Of a DNA stretch of 64,000 bases, positions 1 through 39,053 are shown one piece after another. This stretch comes from Brachypodius melanocephalos (lineage: Eukaryota; Chordata; Aves; Passeriformes; Pycnonotidae). The stretch is from the NCBI GenBank assembly GCA_013398615.1, contig VZSR01003805.1:3893681-3957680 (forward strand), in the 5' to 3' direction. How positions within the stretch are numbered: the stretch's first letter is position 1; the number at the start of each line of letters is the position of its first letter. Position numbers and translations under genes: made by a program. The notes under the pieces are model-generated. The model worked only from the letters and a program-made list of their open reading frames with translations, was not told the DNA's origin and did no database searches.

Positions 1-84
1 AGACACTGTACAAATACAAAGGGAGAATTGGCTTCCACCCAAAGTTTCATGCCTAACAATAAAATGTGCTTGTCCTCTGAGTGG

Positions 85-200
85 ACCTCTTAGGCACCAC
101 CTAAGGACACGGTTTAGTGGTGGACTTGCCAGTGCTGGGTTAACAGATGGACTCGACAGTCTTAAAGGTCTTTTACTGAAAGAATGATTCCACGATTCAA
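85..200 (+). repeat. CR1 LINE 3'-end fragment
   Basis: The stretch carries the recognisable 3'-terminal text of avian CR1 retrotransposons: the 'ggacacggtttagtggtgga' block, then 'agtgctgggttaac', a 'tggactcga' block, 'cttaaaggtcttt' and a degenerate 'gattccacgatt' tail. It is short, 5'-truncated and diverged, as is usual for old CR1 copies, and it reads in the + direction. Borders are approximate. No coding content remains. Confidence 0.75.
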
Positions 201-2702
201 TGAAATCTACCAGACAACTTTTACCAAGGCCTTGTTGTTGTGCAAAGCATTGTCAATCTCACGGTGCTGTAAACATTAAAGACTGCCAACCCTGAGACCT
301 ATGTGCAGATGAAACCAATATTCATTATAGCTGCTTCATTACTTTGCTCCATTTGCAAGAAATGGAGGCATTTAAACTTTCAAAGAGAGTTTTGAAACAT
401 CAAAATATTTTAATTAAATTCAATTTTAAGAAATCTTCAGTTAGGAAGAGAGGTCACTCAGAATTTTCTGGCCTTTGAGCTCTTCATAAGAGCTAAAAAG
501 GCAGTCATGTCACTTTAACAAAAGAAGGTTCCTCCAAATAACAAGAACAAACTGTGATCAGTTTGGAGCTGGATTCCTCCATGGTTTTCAGATATTCAGC
601 TGCCATAAGGGCATTCAGGATATGATCTCAAATGACAGCAAATACATTTTTGTTTGCATGGAAGACAATTTCGTTCTGTAGTTTCACACGTATGTATTCC
701 CAAACCCATACACACCTCTGGTGTCTGGCAGTTGGGCTGCTGGGGTTCATTTTCTGTGTGCCTGGTGAGAGTTGGAGAGGCTGCTTTAATGCACACATGT
801 GATTGTGTTGGGCCTCTCCATTGTGGTGACCTTGCTGCTTTGCCTGTCTGCACACCCCAATGGTGAACCAGGATTAGAGGTCTGGAGTGAGAAACCAGGA
901 GGAATTTCTTTCTCTTCCTCAGTTTGGAGATGGCCAGATGCAAGCCTGAGCAGTGTAAGGAGGAAGAGGAAGAGGAGGTGCGGCTGCTGGCAGGGCAGTG
1001 GGACGTGCTGCAGAGAGGGTTACTGGTCAGTCCTTGAGCTGGCAGTGAGAGCAGTTGCTGTTCAACCCAACCAGAGAGAAACACATCCAGAGAAGCCCTG
1101 CTAGAGGCATGTGGGTAGGTAGTGCTGAGATCTGGAGGTACCCATGTTCTAAATGCTTGCTATGGAAGGACTGTTCTGCAAGAACTAATGTGTTGGCTGT
1201 GCTGAGCCAACGCTTCTCTACATCACGTGAATTATTGAAAGAGGAGAACGAAACTCTAACCAGCACTGCAACAAAAGAGACTGCAGCAAAACCAAACTCT
1301 CAGCTCCTAAGTATGCTCCCTCTCCTCTCCTGGTTCATACTAGGAATAAAAGATTTCAGTGAGAGCTGCTTGTCTGTTTTACATAACCCTGAGAAAATGT
1401 ATTTTCCAACATTGCCTTCCTCAAAGTGGAGCTGGGACAATCCAGACATTTGATGTTTGTATTATAGAGAGTTCTAAACCCCAGAGACTGGAGGGCCATG
1501 GAGAGGAATGGAGTGGTGGATGGATAGTCCTTGCACAGCTTTGGCCCAGATTTACATCCCACTCAAACCTTCACTCAGTTCAAACACCCAAACGAGGAAT
1601 TTTTGAGTGAAAAGAACTCAGATCCAGTTAGTTCCTCTGAAGGAAACACTTTCTGGGTTTCTTTTTTTCCCTTCTTTCTCTGTAGAGTCTGGATATCCCA
1701 AGCTCTGAACAGAAATTAGGGGGAAAATGTGGCTCCTGAGCCTGGAAGGATAAGGACAGTGTAGGGCAGGATAGAGGGTTCAGAGCCACGGCCACTGGCT
1801 CAGGGACACCAGGTGGCCTGTGGCAGAACAGGAGCTGGGGCTGGTGGGTGGGCAGCCTGCCCTCCACATGGCAACTCCCAGCTGGGGGCTTCCAGGGGAA
1901 ATCAATTCTTGTTGTGCTGGTGGCCTGATGAGGCACTGACAGGTTTTAATTTTACTTTCCTTGTAGGAGTGAGGTAATGTGCCAAACATAAAGCTCTCAA
2001 TTTTTCTAAAAATCGACAGAGTTTCCCCCTCATCTAAAGAGAGGGACTGGTAGGGGAGGGAATATATGAAATGGTTTGTGGCCTTGGGTTTGCTTTTTTT
2101 TTTCTTTCTTTTTTTTTTTCAACTTGTCCATAACCCAAATCCAGTATCTGAGGCCCTGCCAAAAGCAGAAGTTCTTCATTTGACTCCAGCGAATGTGCAG
2201 GCATGATGAGTAGAGTGGTGGGCTGCATTTCCACAGGAGTTTTCAGTAAGTACTTTCTGCTACACTAGGAAAAGTGTGATGTCATCATGAAGTCACAGTG
2301 AGTTGGACTGGTTCACCTCTTTGAGCCACTTTGTGCTTCAAAAATGCAATGATTCAATTTATGGCTGGTCTTCCACTGCTTATTCAATCAGCATTGCACC
2401 AATGCCCCTCCATGTCTGTCTGCCCAAGGGCCCAGCAACATCAATAATAAATGACCAGGCAGGGGAAGGCAGCTTTGGATTCAAGCAGCAAGTGTGTTGG
2501 GGCAGGGGGTCTCTCCTGGGCAGGGGGTGCACAGTGAATGGGAACTGTAGCTTGCAATAATTCCCTCCCTGCAGAAAGGACTCGTAAATATTTCATTAGC
2601 TTCTGGCCCTTGCCGTAGATGAGGTCTTATTAGCGAAGTGGAGTGGCTTGAGGACAGGTATTGTGTCTGTTACTATAGCACCACCTTGCACAGGATCTCA
2701 GT
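201..2702. other. Upstream non-coding DNA of SLC17A8
   Basis: No gene is supported here. Open frames reach 162 codons (596-1084, - strand) but show no recognisable domain. Purine-rich runs occur near 950-985 and T-rich runs near 2092-2120. A CRE/AP-1-like palindrome-like 11-mer, tgatgtcatca, lies at 2278-2288. The final part should include distal promoter sequence of SLC17A8, but no conserved promoter element can be assigned with confidence. Confidence 0.5.
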
Positions 2703-2748
2703 GTGAAAGAGGCAGGGGAGGGAGGGAAGGAGGGAGGGAGGGAGGGAT
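2703..2748 (+). repeat. (GGGA)n purine tract, possible G-quadruplex
   Basis: A run of GGGA units with one AGGA interruption begins near 2714 and gives at least six G-triplets separated by one to a few bases. That arrangement fits the usual G-quadruplex pattern of four G-runs with short loops. It lies about 370-415 bp upstream of the VGLUT3 start codon, so it falls in the probable promoter or 5' leader region. Confidence 0.7.
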
Positions 2749-3119
2749 GCACCGAGGATGAGCCCCAGCCAGGCAGGCTGAGGTTTGCCTGTGGAGCAGG
2801 CAGCACGTCCTGCCCAGGGACGCTGGCCCTCGGCAGCACCTGCAGCTGCCAGGTACCCACCAAGCCAGCAGAGCTGCCCCAAGGGCCACACCAAGGCCCT
2901 GAGTGCTCCTGAGGGGGCTTTGCTCCACAGCTTCTCTCTTCTGCCTTTGCAAGGTCTGACTTCTTCGTTATATTTTTACCCGCTCCTGTCTTGAGCAACT
3001 GGTTGTTGTTGCAGAGGTCACCGAGGACTGGTGGAGGCTCCCGACTCTGGCATTGGGAAATATGACAGCAGAAGTGAATGCTCCTTAACATAAGGGATTT
3101 ACTGAAGAAGAAGGACAAA

Positions 3120-28948
<25,829 letters not shown>

Positions 28949-29605
28949 TACTTGAAACTGTAAGATTTGTATAGCTACTCCCATGACTCCTGTCTATCTG
29001 CCCCAAATCAACAGGTATCCATATTTATTGTCTTATGTAACATCTGGCCACATGGCTAGGTTTGAGGGGTGATAGTTCCCTCTCAATGGTGTGTAAGAAG
29101 GCTAACAGCAATGGAAGTGGGATAAGTGATCCTAAATCCTCTCCCAGCCTGCATGGGTCAGCCAACATGACTGGGAGAGCTGGCAGGGCTCCTGTCTGAT
29201 GCAAGCTGTAGAACTGACTGTAGGAGCAAGGAGTCCCCTCACCACCTCATCTGAACAGCGAAAGGACAAGTGATATCAGACGGTGGATCAACAGTGATCT
29301 CTGCAATCCCTGGGTCTCCAGTGGTGTCACAGTCTGTAGTGAGTGGCCCTGCTTTGTCCTTTTAGGATTCCTGTAAGGTGGCATTTGAACTACTTAATCC
29401 ACGTTGAACCACAGGCTCATGCTAAAAGATCAGAGCAAAGGGAAAAGCAGATTTATGGCAGTAGGCTGTAATTAATTGCTAATAGTCAACAAGGGGAAGG
29501 GGAACATGTGGCCGAGGTGGCACAGGATTGCTTCAACAGTTCCTACAAATTGATTGGCAGATATCTTTATATGCACACCCCACAGAGTATGGATAAGACA
29601 ATAAA
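28949..29605 (+). other. SLC17A8: Probable SLC17A8 3' UTR
   Basis: The sequence after the stop has no recognisable repeat or open frame. The first AATAAA on the + strand is at 29600-29605. Later AATAAA copies occur near 31748 and 32450, so a longer 3' UTR is possible. The true cleavage site cannot be decided from sequence alone. Confidence 0.4.
29600..29605 (+). promoter_or_regulatory. Candidate polyadenylation signal of SLC17A8
   Basis: AATAAA about 650 bases after the stop codon, the first canonical hexamer downstream. A T-rich stretch with 'tttaaaatttctccccctcc' follows within 40 bases. It is a candidate only, because hexamers are frequent in this AT-rich region. Confidence 0.35.
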
Positions 29606-32600
29606 ATGGATACTTTTAAAATTTCTCCCCCTCCAAAGAGTTTGCGCTGGCATGAAATAATTTTGAATACAAATTCATCATTTGTGATGCAATATTATTA
29701 ATCCTTATGAAAGGAAATCTTAGCCCTCGTTTGATTAGGATTCTCACTCAATTCATTATTGTGAAGTAATTTGAATATATTTTTCTAGTATTATACTGAT
29801 AGAGTTCTTGATCTCAACAGTCCTCATGTAGGTAAACAAGCTTACTTACAGGATTAAAGTATTTAGTTCTGGATCTGTAACATTTCAATGCCTCAGTCTT
29901 GTTCTTGCTATGAATGAAGCACTGTATCATTTGAGAGTTAATGGGGTACCTATGTATAAAAGCAATTATCCTCTGCCATTGGTAGATATTTGAGAGGATA
30001 AAGTGGCTTTAGCCTTTTTCTACCATTTTTAGAATCAAACAGTGGAGCATGCTGTATGATCTCAAACAGTTAGCTGCAACTCAGAGACTCATTGTGGCAT
30101 TAATACTCTTTTCAGAATGGATAATTTCAGTAAGCTGTGATTTAATTTGTCTCTCATTATAACTACTGCCTCATTAAATTCAAGTGAAAGCTATCTTGTC
30201 TAGTCTACGCTGTGCTTTGTGATGTTTCAGTATTATTGTTCTCATGTACCGTATGCAGCCGCTGTGATGCACATGAGATTTGAACATTTCTCAGATACAT
30301 TTTGCTATTTTATTGAAGTGCAATTGAGTAGTATGAGTGTGATTACACTTGTACATTCACTTGAATCCATGGATGATTTATCTTCTTTACAAACAGGTAT
30401 ATTGGGAAGTTAGCTAATTCTCTGTTCATGTCCCTTGTTTCTTTTCTACTCAGCAAAATCCAATCTGCAACTATATATGAGCAAGAAGGAAAGTGAGTTG
30501 AATGGATACAGGCCTAATTTGACTACAGTGAAGGCTTTTTAATTGATATGAGCAGATAATTTAATGAAAGGGGTAGTTTTATGGTACAGCTCAATCCTGT
30601 TAAAAAACCCCAGTTTATTAATTAGCCGTTCCAAAAAGCCTTTTCATTTTATTCTGTTAAGTCAGAATTTTTTTTTTTTTTAAATTCAAACTTCTTTTTT
30701 TTACTAGAGTTGTTTATTTCACTACTGATATTTAGAACAAGTGTAAGAAAATACCTTTTTTCTTTTAGGTGATAGTCAGCTTTTGAGGATTTAATTGGCA
30801 GGAACTTGGGTCAAATATTCTCATCAGTCTATCACAATAGCAGGACCAGCTGCTGTCAAACTATTTTGCAACCTCCACCACAATTTACAAAAGAAAGAGG
30901 TTCACTGCTTTGCGCATGTGCAAAATAAACAGCTTCTTCCTCCCTCTCCAGTAATGTAACATTCATATAGTTGCTACAGGAAGTCTAATAGGGAAAATCA
31001 TATTATGGAAGGATTCCATATAAGGATCCATGTAAGTATAATCTGACAGAGAAAAAAGAAGGGCAGACAATGTATTATTCTAGAACCAGTAACATTTGCC
31101 TAGAAGCAGCATCATTTTTCCAGTAATGACGAAGGGTAACTTTCCTGTCGCTAAGAGGAATACAGAGAGTGAACATTATTGTTATGATAAAGAACTACAA
31201 ACATCCCAAAAATTTGGGAAATGCCACCTGGCCATGAGAGCTCAGTTCCCTCTCTGGTGAGTGTAGCTGCTATTTTTTCCTGTTGCAGATGCACCACAGC
31301 TGTCACAAGTGACAAGCCACAGCTCAATTCAACAAGATCATTTTGCATCCACAAACAGACTGCACTGATTTAGTTCAGTGGAAGTTTGACTTCAATGGAC
31401 ATTTGAGCACTATTTAATATATTGAAAGAAATGTCTTAAAAGCATCTGGACAAGCTTTTGCATTTTAAAAAACCCTTTCTTTTCTAAGGTTAACTGTTTC
31501 CCTTAACCCAATATATCAGCTCTTACCAGTTGAAGTTACATACATGACAGAGTGCTTTTGCAGGCACTCACAGTGAGATGTTTGGGCTTTCTCCCTTTCC
31601 TTTTCATTTGTTTAAAAGTTTCAGGTGCATTGCTTGAAGTGTAAACATCAGCACTGGTTGGAAAATAGGGTTTTTTTTTCCTGGAAATCTCTGTACTTAA
31701 TCAACTCTTTGATATACACAGTGGCTTCCACAATCCTGTATGACAAAGAATAAAGACAATCTACTGAGAACAAACTGACTTTGTAGCTCCAGATTTGCTG
31801 GATGTTTTTATCCGCAACATACTCCAATAGAATTTTCTTGTGGAGTTTAAGGAAATACAGTCACTGAGGGTGTTTTTCCTACAAAATGACTTCTTAAAAT
31901 ATGTCAGAACTTGGAACATTTAAGCAATCAGGGAAACTGGCATATCCCACTCAGACTTCTAAAAAGTTTTGTCTCGAATGGTAGTGGATGTGAGTAATTC
32001 AAATTATATTTTCTATGGATATATAGTAGCTTGATTACACTTCATTTATCACATTTGAATATTTTTCTGTCTCCATGTCCAAAATAATTTTGCATATTTT
32101 CAAATGTGACAGTGCTCATACAAGTCAGAGTTTGATTTGAGAATGGCTTTCTGATTGCAGAAGGAAGCAAAATTTACTTTACACTGGAATAAAGATCTTG
32201 AGTAAGCCTTAGGGAAGGTTCAGTTCTCCATAAGTTGAAATGGTAGAATAGTCCACAGGAATTAATTCAAGTCTGAGAAGAAAAAACAGCAGTACAGTAA
32301 GTCCCAGGAATATGTTGTTCAGTGTTGTTATCTACCAATCTTAACAAAGAAAGCTGTAGCTTTTATTTCTTTGACAGCTTATTTTTTTTAGGCACTACTA
32401 GTAGACATTTAATGATAATTAATACACCTTTTATATTTTTGTAAGAGTTAAATAAAATGCTCCTTGTAGTGAGAAAGGACAAATTAATGGCAGAAATTAT
32501 GAAAAATTCACCTGAGTAGAAACTTCTCCAGGGAAATAATCACTTAGTCCAGAAGAATGTACAGACTACGGGGTAAAATACATAACAAGGGCAGCCAGAT

Positions 32601-34783
32601 GTTAACAAAGCACCAGGAGGAGTCTCATGTGTAACATAATTAACTGAAAGCAGGAAGGTAAAAATGAACTCAAGGTCATGCAAGATGTGTTAAAGCTTCA
32701 CATGTGTGTTTCCAGCTGATTTCTTTTGACAGTTACAGAGATCATACAGAGTTTAGCCATTATTTTAGGAAAAAAAATTGTAAAACACCAGATTTGTTAT
32801 CTTATTTTTCTTGTTATTTTCCGTTGAAGATCTTAGTTTTAGACTGTAATTTAATTATTCCTGTTTTCAGAGGGAGGAGTATTACTTGCGATTTAAAGAG
32901 TAGAAAGGGGAATAGAGAAAAAGAGAAAGCAAATTGCAGCCACAATGCAGACAGAGGGCTGAGGATGGACAAGAAATCAATTTAAAAATCCTGGAAACAG
33001 AACTTGGAGTTCTCTAGATTTTTGAGTTAAAAACCTACAGGACATGCCAAAATCTAATATTCTGCATCATCCTAGGGTCCAGGGAACTGAGATCTCATGT
33101 CAAAGCTTAAATCTTATGAAATCAGGAATAAAGGAGAGATTAAAAACTCCTCATTCCTATGTCTTCCAAATGCTTATATTGGATTAGATAATACTGCTAG
33201 AAAGGTAACACTGCTAATACTACTGCAGCTCTATATGTCCATGCAGAAGCCAGGCTTCCTAATAAAAATGCTTTCAACTACTTACATACTGGTACCAGTA
33301 TGTGGAAGTTTCTTAACTTCCACTTGATAAGAGTGTTTAGCTGTGACAGAAAAAATTGTCCCTTTTTTATCTCAACATTTTGGGGTTTGTGTTTATACTG
33401 CTTAACATTTTTACTGCTTATCATTTATTCCTGCATGCAAAATTAAACAAGTAAAGAAGGAAATTTATGTAAGAAATGCAGTAATATTGTACTTCTTCAT
33501 GCTGAACTATCTATAGCATAATAAGAGCCAACACATTTTTTTCCACAGAATAGTTGAGTATTTTAAGTCTTGATCACAATAAAAACTTGACCCATGTATT
33601 TTGTTGTCCCTGTCCCATGTTGTCATGTACTGCCCCTCAGTTTAATTACTGTATTGGATATCTGCAGCAGCTAACAGACTACATTTGTTTATGTATAACC
33701 ATATTTATCTGTTCAATAAAGTCAGTGCTCAGACACTTACTGTACAAATTTCTTGACAACTATTTCAGTCCTTGTTTTAGACTTAATTCTGTCTGCACGG
33801 CAAATTCAGAACTCCTCTGAGCAGGTCATGGCTGTTTTATTAAATATGTGTCATGGAAACACTGAAACTCCTGAAAAATACATCTCCATGGGCTCAGGGT
33901 TTTGGTTGCCCAGAGGTGTCTGACAAATCTTTGAAGCACCAGCCAGGAAGACGGCATTTGTAAACCAGGAAGTATTTGAGTACCCCCAATAAAGATACCT
34001 CTGCTCTCTGAAGTCATCACCAACAAGCAACATGCCAGGTGCTTCCTCTTGGCTGGGAATAACTGTAATGAACAGCAGCGGAATTAATGGGACAAACTTG
34101 CTGATAGAGTGCTTAAGATAAGGAAAATGGGACTTTCTCTTCTTCTAGGGAGAGGACTTTGATCCCATCTGCTTCTTCCCTGCTCCTTCTCTGGTGTGCA
34201 ATCAAAAGAAAAATGTCTGCAGGTCCTGAGAGACCCCATTCATTTCTTGGCAATGATCAGTTGTGTAGTTTGTTCTGGTACAAATCTGAAGGGGGCTGGA
34301 AGTGGCTTATGAGTCCTTGCTGATTTATGTTGGGCAAGGGGAAATTACAGCACTAACATGAAACTTGAATTTAGATGTGAAAGAGATTAACATTAAGGAT
34401 GAACAAGTGAAGGACAATCACTGTGAATGGATGTAATATTACTTTTGTTGAATAATGCTGCTGTGTGGGGCAGACACGGGCAACTGGGAGTAACTCCAGC
34501 AGGTAGGTTTTCCCTCAGCAAGGGAGTGTCATGGAATTACCTCTGTCCTCACTCTTCACTTCCCATTTCCCAGTGCCTCATACTGGCTGCAGGTTTATCT
34601 GTTACAATGCTTGGATGGAGTGTAGAAAAGTGCTGCTGTCACACCAGACCCCTATCTTTATCTTGTATTTTCTTGTTTTCATGAATAGCTTCCCTTGACC
34701 CTTGATAACTGATGGAATGGTGCACAAGACACCAGGGCGGCCAAAAGTCAAAATTAGCCAGGGTTTACTTTTTAGCATATTCC
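29606..34783. other. Intergenic (or distal 3' UTR) DNA, no gene seen
   Basis: AT-rich sequence with only short open frames (at most 93 codons). A poly-T run lies near 30668-30682. No tRNA, exon or recognised transposon family was identified in it. Confidence 0.6.
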
Positions 34784-34950
34784 TTATTTTAGTTTAGTTT
34801 AGTTTAGTTTAGTTTAGTTTAGTTTGGTTTAGTTTATTTTAGTTTAGTTTTATTTTTGTTTTATTTTATTTTATTTTACTTTATTTTATTTTATTTTATT
34901 TTATTTTATTTTATTTTATTTTATTTTAATTTCCATTTTATTTCATTTTT
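34784..34950. repeat. Compound pentanucleotide microsatellite (AGTTT)n then (ATTTT)n
   Basis: About 60 bases of AGTTT units with a single G interruption are followed by roughly 80 bases of ATTTT units with a few imperfections. The two units differ by a single base, so one array probably arose from the other by mutation and expansion. Such arrays are length-polymorphic, and the assembled length should be treated with caution. Confidence 0.95.
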
Positions 34951-35544
34951 GCTAGGAAGAGGCAAATTTTGTGCCAAGGTTCCTGGCAGCAGAGGCTGGA
35001 ATCGTGGGTCCTTGGTGGGCAGCTGAAATGTTACCCTGGCTGGTCAAAGGTCAAGGCCACGCTGGCCTGTGCTGCTCTCTCTGCTCTGCCAGAGCACACA
35101 GCGAACTGTCACGCTTGTAGGGGGCTGGAGGGCAAAGCTGCTGACAAAGCTGGGAGGGGAACTGCAGTCAGGATCTCTGTCCTCTACCCTTGTTGGCTGC
35201 CTGGGTACAGGAACTGTTAGACAATGAGAAACATTGTTCTGGTGTTTCCAAGAATTTTTCTGCCTTGCTCATCCACAATCTTACTATTCTCAAGGAACCA
35301 CCTCTATTCCAATTTAATGGAAAATTATGAGCAGCTTAAAATGCCCCTTGTCAACTGGCATCTTCTGCTGTTGTATTTACCTGAAACAAGGAGTAGCCTC
35401 ACAGCTAATTCCTTCTCTCCCCCAAGACGTATCCCAAGCGTGGAGCTCACTATGCCTCAGTGCTCCCAGTCCAACCCTCCTTCACTGCCCTTGAGTTGTA
35501 CCTTTGGTCCATGCACCCCTTTTGCTCCCTCCTTCTTCCCCAGA
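34951..35544. other. Intergenic GC-richer segment
   Basis: Moderately GC-rich sequence with open frames of 83-130 codons and no recognisable protein similarity. No function is assigned. Confidence 0.5.
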
Positions 35545-35715
35545 GTGATGGTAGGTGCCCCATCCCAGGAAACATTCAAGGTCAGGGTAGATGGGGCTCT
35601 GAGAAACCTGGTCTAGTTGAATATGTCCCTGCTCATAGCAGCTGGGATGGACTAGATTACCTTTTAAAGGTCCATTCCAACCCAAACTGCTCCATGAGTC
35701 TACGATTCTTGGGCA
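35545..35715 (+). repeat. CR1 LINE 3'-end fragment
   Basis: CR1 3'-terminal text in order: 'ggtgccccatcccaggaaac', 'attcaaggtcagggtagatg', 'gggctctgagaaacctggtc', 'ggactagattaccttttaaa' and 'ggtccattccaacccaaact', ending in a 'ctacgattct' tail. It is a truncated, inactive copy on the + strand. Confidence 0.9.
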
Positions 35716-36234
35716 ATTTTATGTCTTTCAGAGAAGACATGGTGCTGACTCATTCCAGTTATTGGGAAAGACCCCAAAAAAGATCTGTCTCTAAAAAAAA
35801 AACATAAGAGAAGTTTGCTAACAGGTTGTTCTCTGTTTGTGTCAAGGGTGGAATTGGTTTCAGAGGACACAGATACATATTAGTTTGAAAAAAAAAAATC
35901 ACAAGATGTTTTTTTGAACCATCAGTTTACTGCAGGAGCTGAAGGTCAGCAAGGCTTCCAGCCCAACACACCACACATGCAGATTTCCTCATCAGGAATG
36001 CCTGGTACAAACCCTACTAGGAAGTAAAGCATTTCCTCCAGTAATATTTTCGTTAGTGCTTCCCCCAAGAAACTATGAAATATCTAAGAATGAGCAACTA
36101 AAGTCCACCAAACTAGCTTAGGGTTTGAGTTTCCACACCTGGTGTTTTCCCCAGATTATGGCTTAACATTTTAATTTATTTAGTGGTGCTATATTTTCTT
36201 CTGTAGCTGGTGTCTAAGTAAAAGATGCCCAAGT

Positions 36235-37405
36235 ATTTTGGCTGCTCCAGAGGGCTATTCCTCCTCAGCTGCAGTACTTGAAATTCCCTTTGTTTGTTCC
36301 CTTCATAGGATACCTGTCAGGCCATTTCTGCAACCTGTCAAGGCCCCTCTGAGTAGCAGCATGATGAGCTGTAGTACCAACCACTCCTGCCAGTTTTGCA
36401 TCATTTGCAAATCTGGTGAGGGTGTGCTCCATCCCATCAAACAAGCCATTACTGACTGTGTACTGGTCTTAGTATTCAGTCCTGGGATATACCACATCAC
36501 TGCCTCTAGCTGGACTTCCTGCTGCTGATCCCAAACCTTTGAGACAAACAGTTTAGCCAGTTTCAAATCAAACTCACTGTGTTCTTATCTATTACGTGCT
36601 TCATGATTTTGACCATGAAGAGAGTGCTGAAAGCATTGTTAAGTTCAAGCTCTGCCCTTGCTCACTGTGCCTGTCTTCTTGTCACAGAAGGCTATTGGGT
36701 TCCTTCCCTCCTTATTAAAGACCAGAGTGATGTTTGATTTTTCCCAGTCATCACAAACATCTCCCAGTAGTTACAACCCTTCAAAGGCAATTGAAAGTGG
36801 CCTTGCAGTGCCATCAGCAGCTTCCTCAATGCTCTTAGTACATTCTATCAGAACCCATACACCTACACATGTCCAGCCTGTGCAGATGCTCCTTAAACTG
36901 ATTCTACCCCATGGAGGGCAAGTCTTTCTTGTTCTGGATTTTTCTAAAGGACTCAGGTACTTGGAATTCTTAGAGACTGCTCTTGTCAGTGAAGACTGAG
37001 GCAAAGGTAGCACTGAATACCTTGTTTTTCTCTATGTTTGACAGCTAGTCCCCTGTCCCATTCAGCAGCAAGCCCAAATTTTCCCTAATTTTCCTTTTGC
37101 TGCTTATACAACGGTAAAAGTCTTTCTTGTTGCCCTGCACATCTCTTGCCATATGCAATGGGGTGGGCTTTAACTTTGCTAACACTATCTCTGCATGCAT
37201 TGCTCGCTCTGTATTCCCCCGGGATCAAGCAACACGGCTTCTACCATTTCCATGCTCCTCTTCTATGTTTGATTTTAGTTAGAAACTACTTGTTCATCCA
37301 TGTAGGACACCTGATGACTTGGCTTGATTCGTGCTTTAAGGATGTAATGCTCTTTAACTTGGAGAAGATTCTTGAATGATAACCAGCTCTTCTGGACCTC
37401 TCTTT
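36235..37405 (-). mobile_element. CR1 LINE reverse-transcriptase fragment, antisense
   Basis: On the - strand this is diverged CR1 ORF2. On the + strand it shows the familiar antisense text: 'ccactcctgccagttttgca', 'tcatttgcaaatctggtgag', 'gaccagagtgatgtttgatt', 'cattcagcagcaagcccaaa' and 'ttttccttttgctgcttata'. Many stops and indels break the ORF. Open frames on both strands here (for example 36238-36528) are by-products. It lies in opposite orientation to the CR1 copy at 35545-35715, so these are separate insertions. Confidence 0.88.
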
Positions 37406-39028
37406 TCTCCAGGGCCATGATATTCTTCCAAACAAGTCCCCAACATGCTGAAATATGTGGAGTTATGATCTACCATCTAAAAGCAAAGAATGGAGACGTC
37501 CCAAATTTTTAATTAATTTCTAAAACTCTGGACTGGGAAGTAGATTGCTATAATAATGTTGAATTGTGAAATTAAGTGGAGAGATCAAGCACAGGTACAG
37601 GAAAAGAGTGCTTTTCCATACCTCAGTCATTGCCTTGAAATAATCCAAGGTCAAGTGTAAAGGCAGTCAAGGTCTCATTTCATTTTAGCATCTGCTGGCT
37701 GACATTCTGATTAGAGAAATCATGTGTCTCTGCCCACTTTCACTGGTAATCTCAAAAAAATGTATCCAGGCAATTATGGATCAAGATTTTCCACCTGAAG
37801 AAGTAAGGAACGGTATATTAACAGAACAGAGATTTATTACATTCAAGAAGCCTAAAATACCTGGTTAATTATAGTTAATTCCTGGAATAAATTGATGGTA
37901 TTCCAAACAAGATTTTATCAGCTTCTTTGCAATACAGTCCATTTTACTGGCATGCTGTTCAAAGGTTTCTATTGCAACTCATACTTAGGAGAGTTACATA
38001 AAACTTGATGTAGGAATAAGTGACAAAGGTTTTGTTTATTTCATATTATTATCTGTTGACTTTAAAAGGCCTGGGTAACAAGACAAGTTAAGCAACAAGT
38101 CAATGATTAAACGGATAAAATGGGTATCAACTCTGCTAGTTCAAAGAGATATTTAGAAAGCATGAAGAAAAAACCCCAGTTCCCTGAGTTGTAAGAAATT
38201 TGAAGTACTATTTTTTTTCTGTTGTGCTCATTTAAAGTCTCTGGTATTTATTAATTATCTTCTTTCTCAGGCTATTTATTTTTGTATAATATTTAATGTT
38301 TGAGGAGAGGCACATTTTTCACGAATTACATTCATAGATCAACTTTACAATACAGCAAGGTTATGCTTTGTCAGTTTTCCAAAAAGATTGAAGACTTGAT
38401 GTTTCTTCAGAGCAAATATCTTGGAATACAGCTAATATCATGCAATAGCAGTGACATAAAGGTCTTGCATAGTTTAAGGTTACAGTTCATCACCTATTTG
38501 AACAGCAGTTCTGTCATTGGGAAAATAGCAGTTCTCTCACGTTTTTTAACTTTGACTTATCACCCTTGAACTAAATTGAAAGTGGTAAGAGCTAGGTATA
38601 TTTTCCCTTTGCTCTCTCTGGAACGAACTGGATGAGGAGAAAAAAAAGAATGCAGTTTCAGGGTTTATGTACATTTCCAGATTGATATCACATATCCATG
38701 AGAAAAATGTTTTCTGTTTTGAAAAAACTAATGTTGCTACATGCATTTTTTCCTCCTCTATTAATCTTTTATTTGGCAGCATGCATGTTCAGCAACTACA
38801 CATTAGTGAGACAAAATCTGAAACAGAATCACCTGCCTGTATCTGAGTAATTTTCACGCATACTGGAAGGAATCCCTTTTGTTGTTATGTTTACATGAGG
38901 ATGACTTTCTGGAGGTGTGCATTACATACTGTAAGTAATCAGTTTATTAATATTAGAACAAGATTAATTGCATCCAATAATCACACTGTTATTCCAGCAT
39001 TTGGTACCATTGGTGTTTTCATCAGCTT

Positions 39029-39053
39029 CTGCTGCTGAGTTTATCAGCAGCAG
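39029..39053. repeat. Perfect hairpin, 10-bp arms and 5-nt loop
   Basis: CTGCTGCTGA, loop gttta, then TCAGCAGCAG. The arms are exact reverse complements. It is too short for a microRNA precursor. It is reported as a structure without assigned function. Confidence 0.85.
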
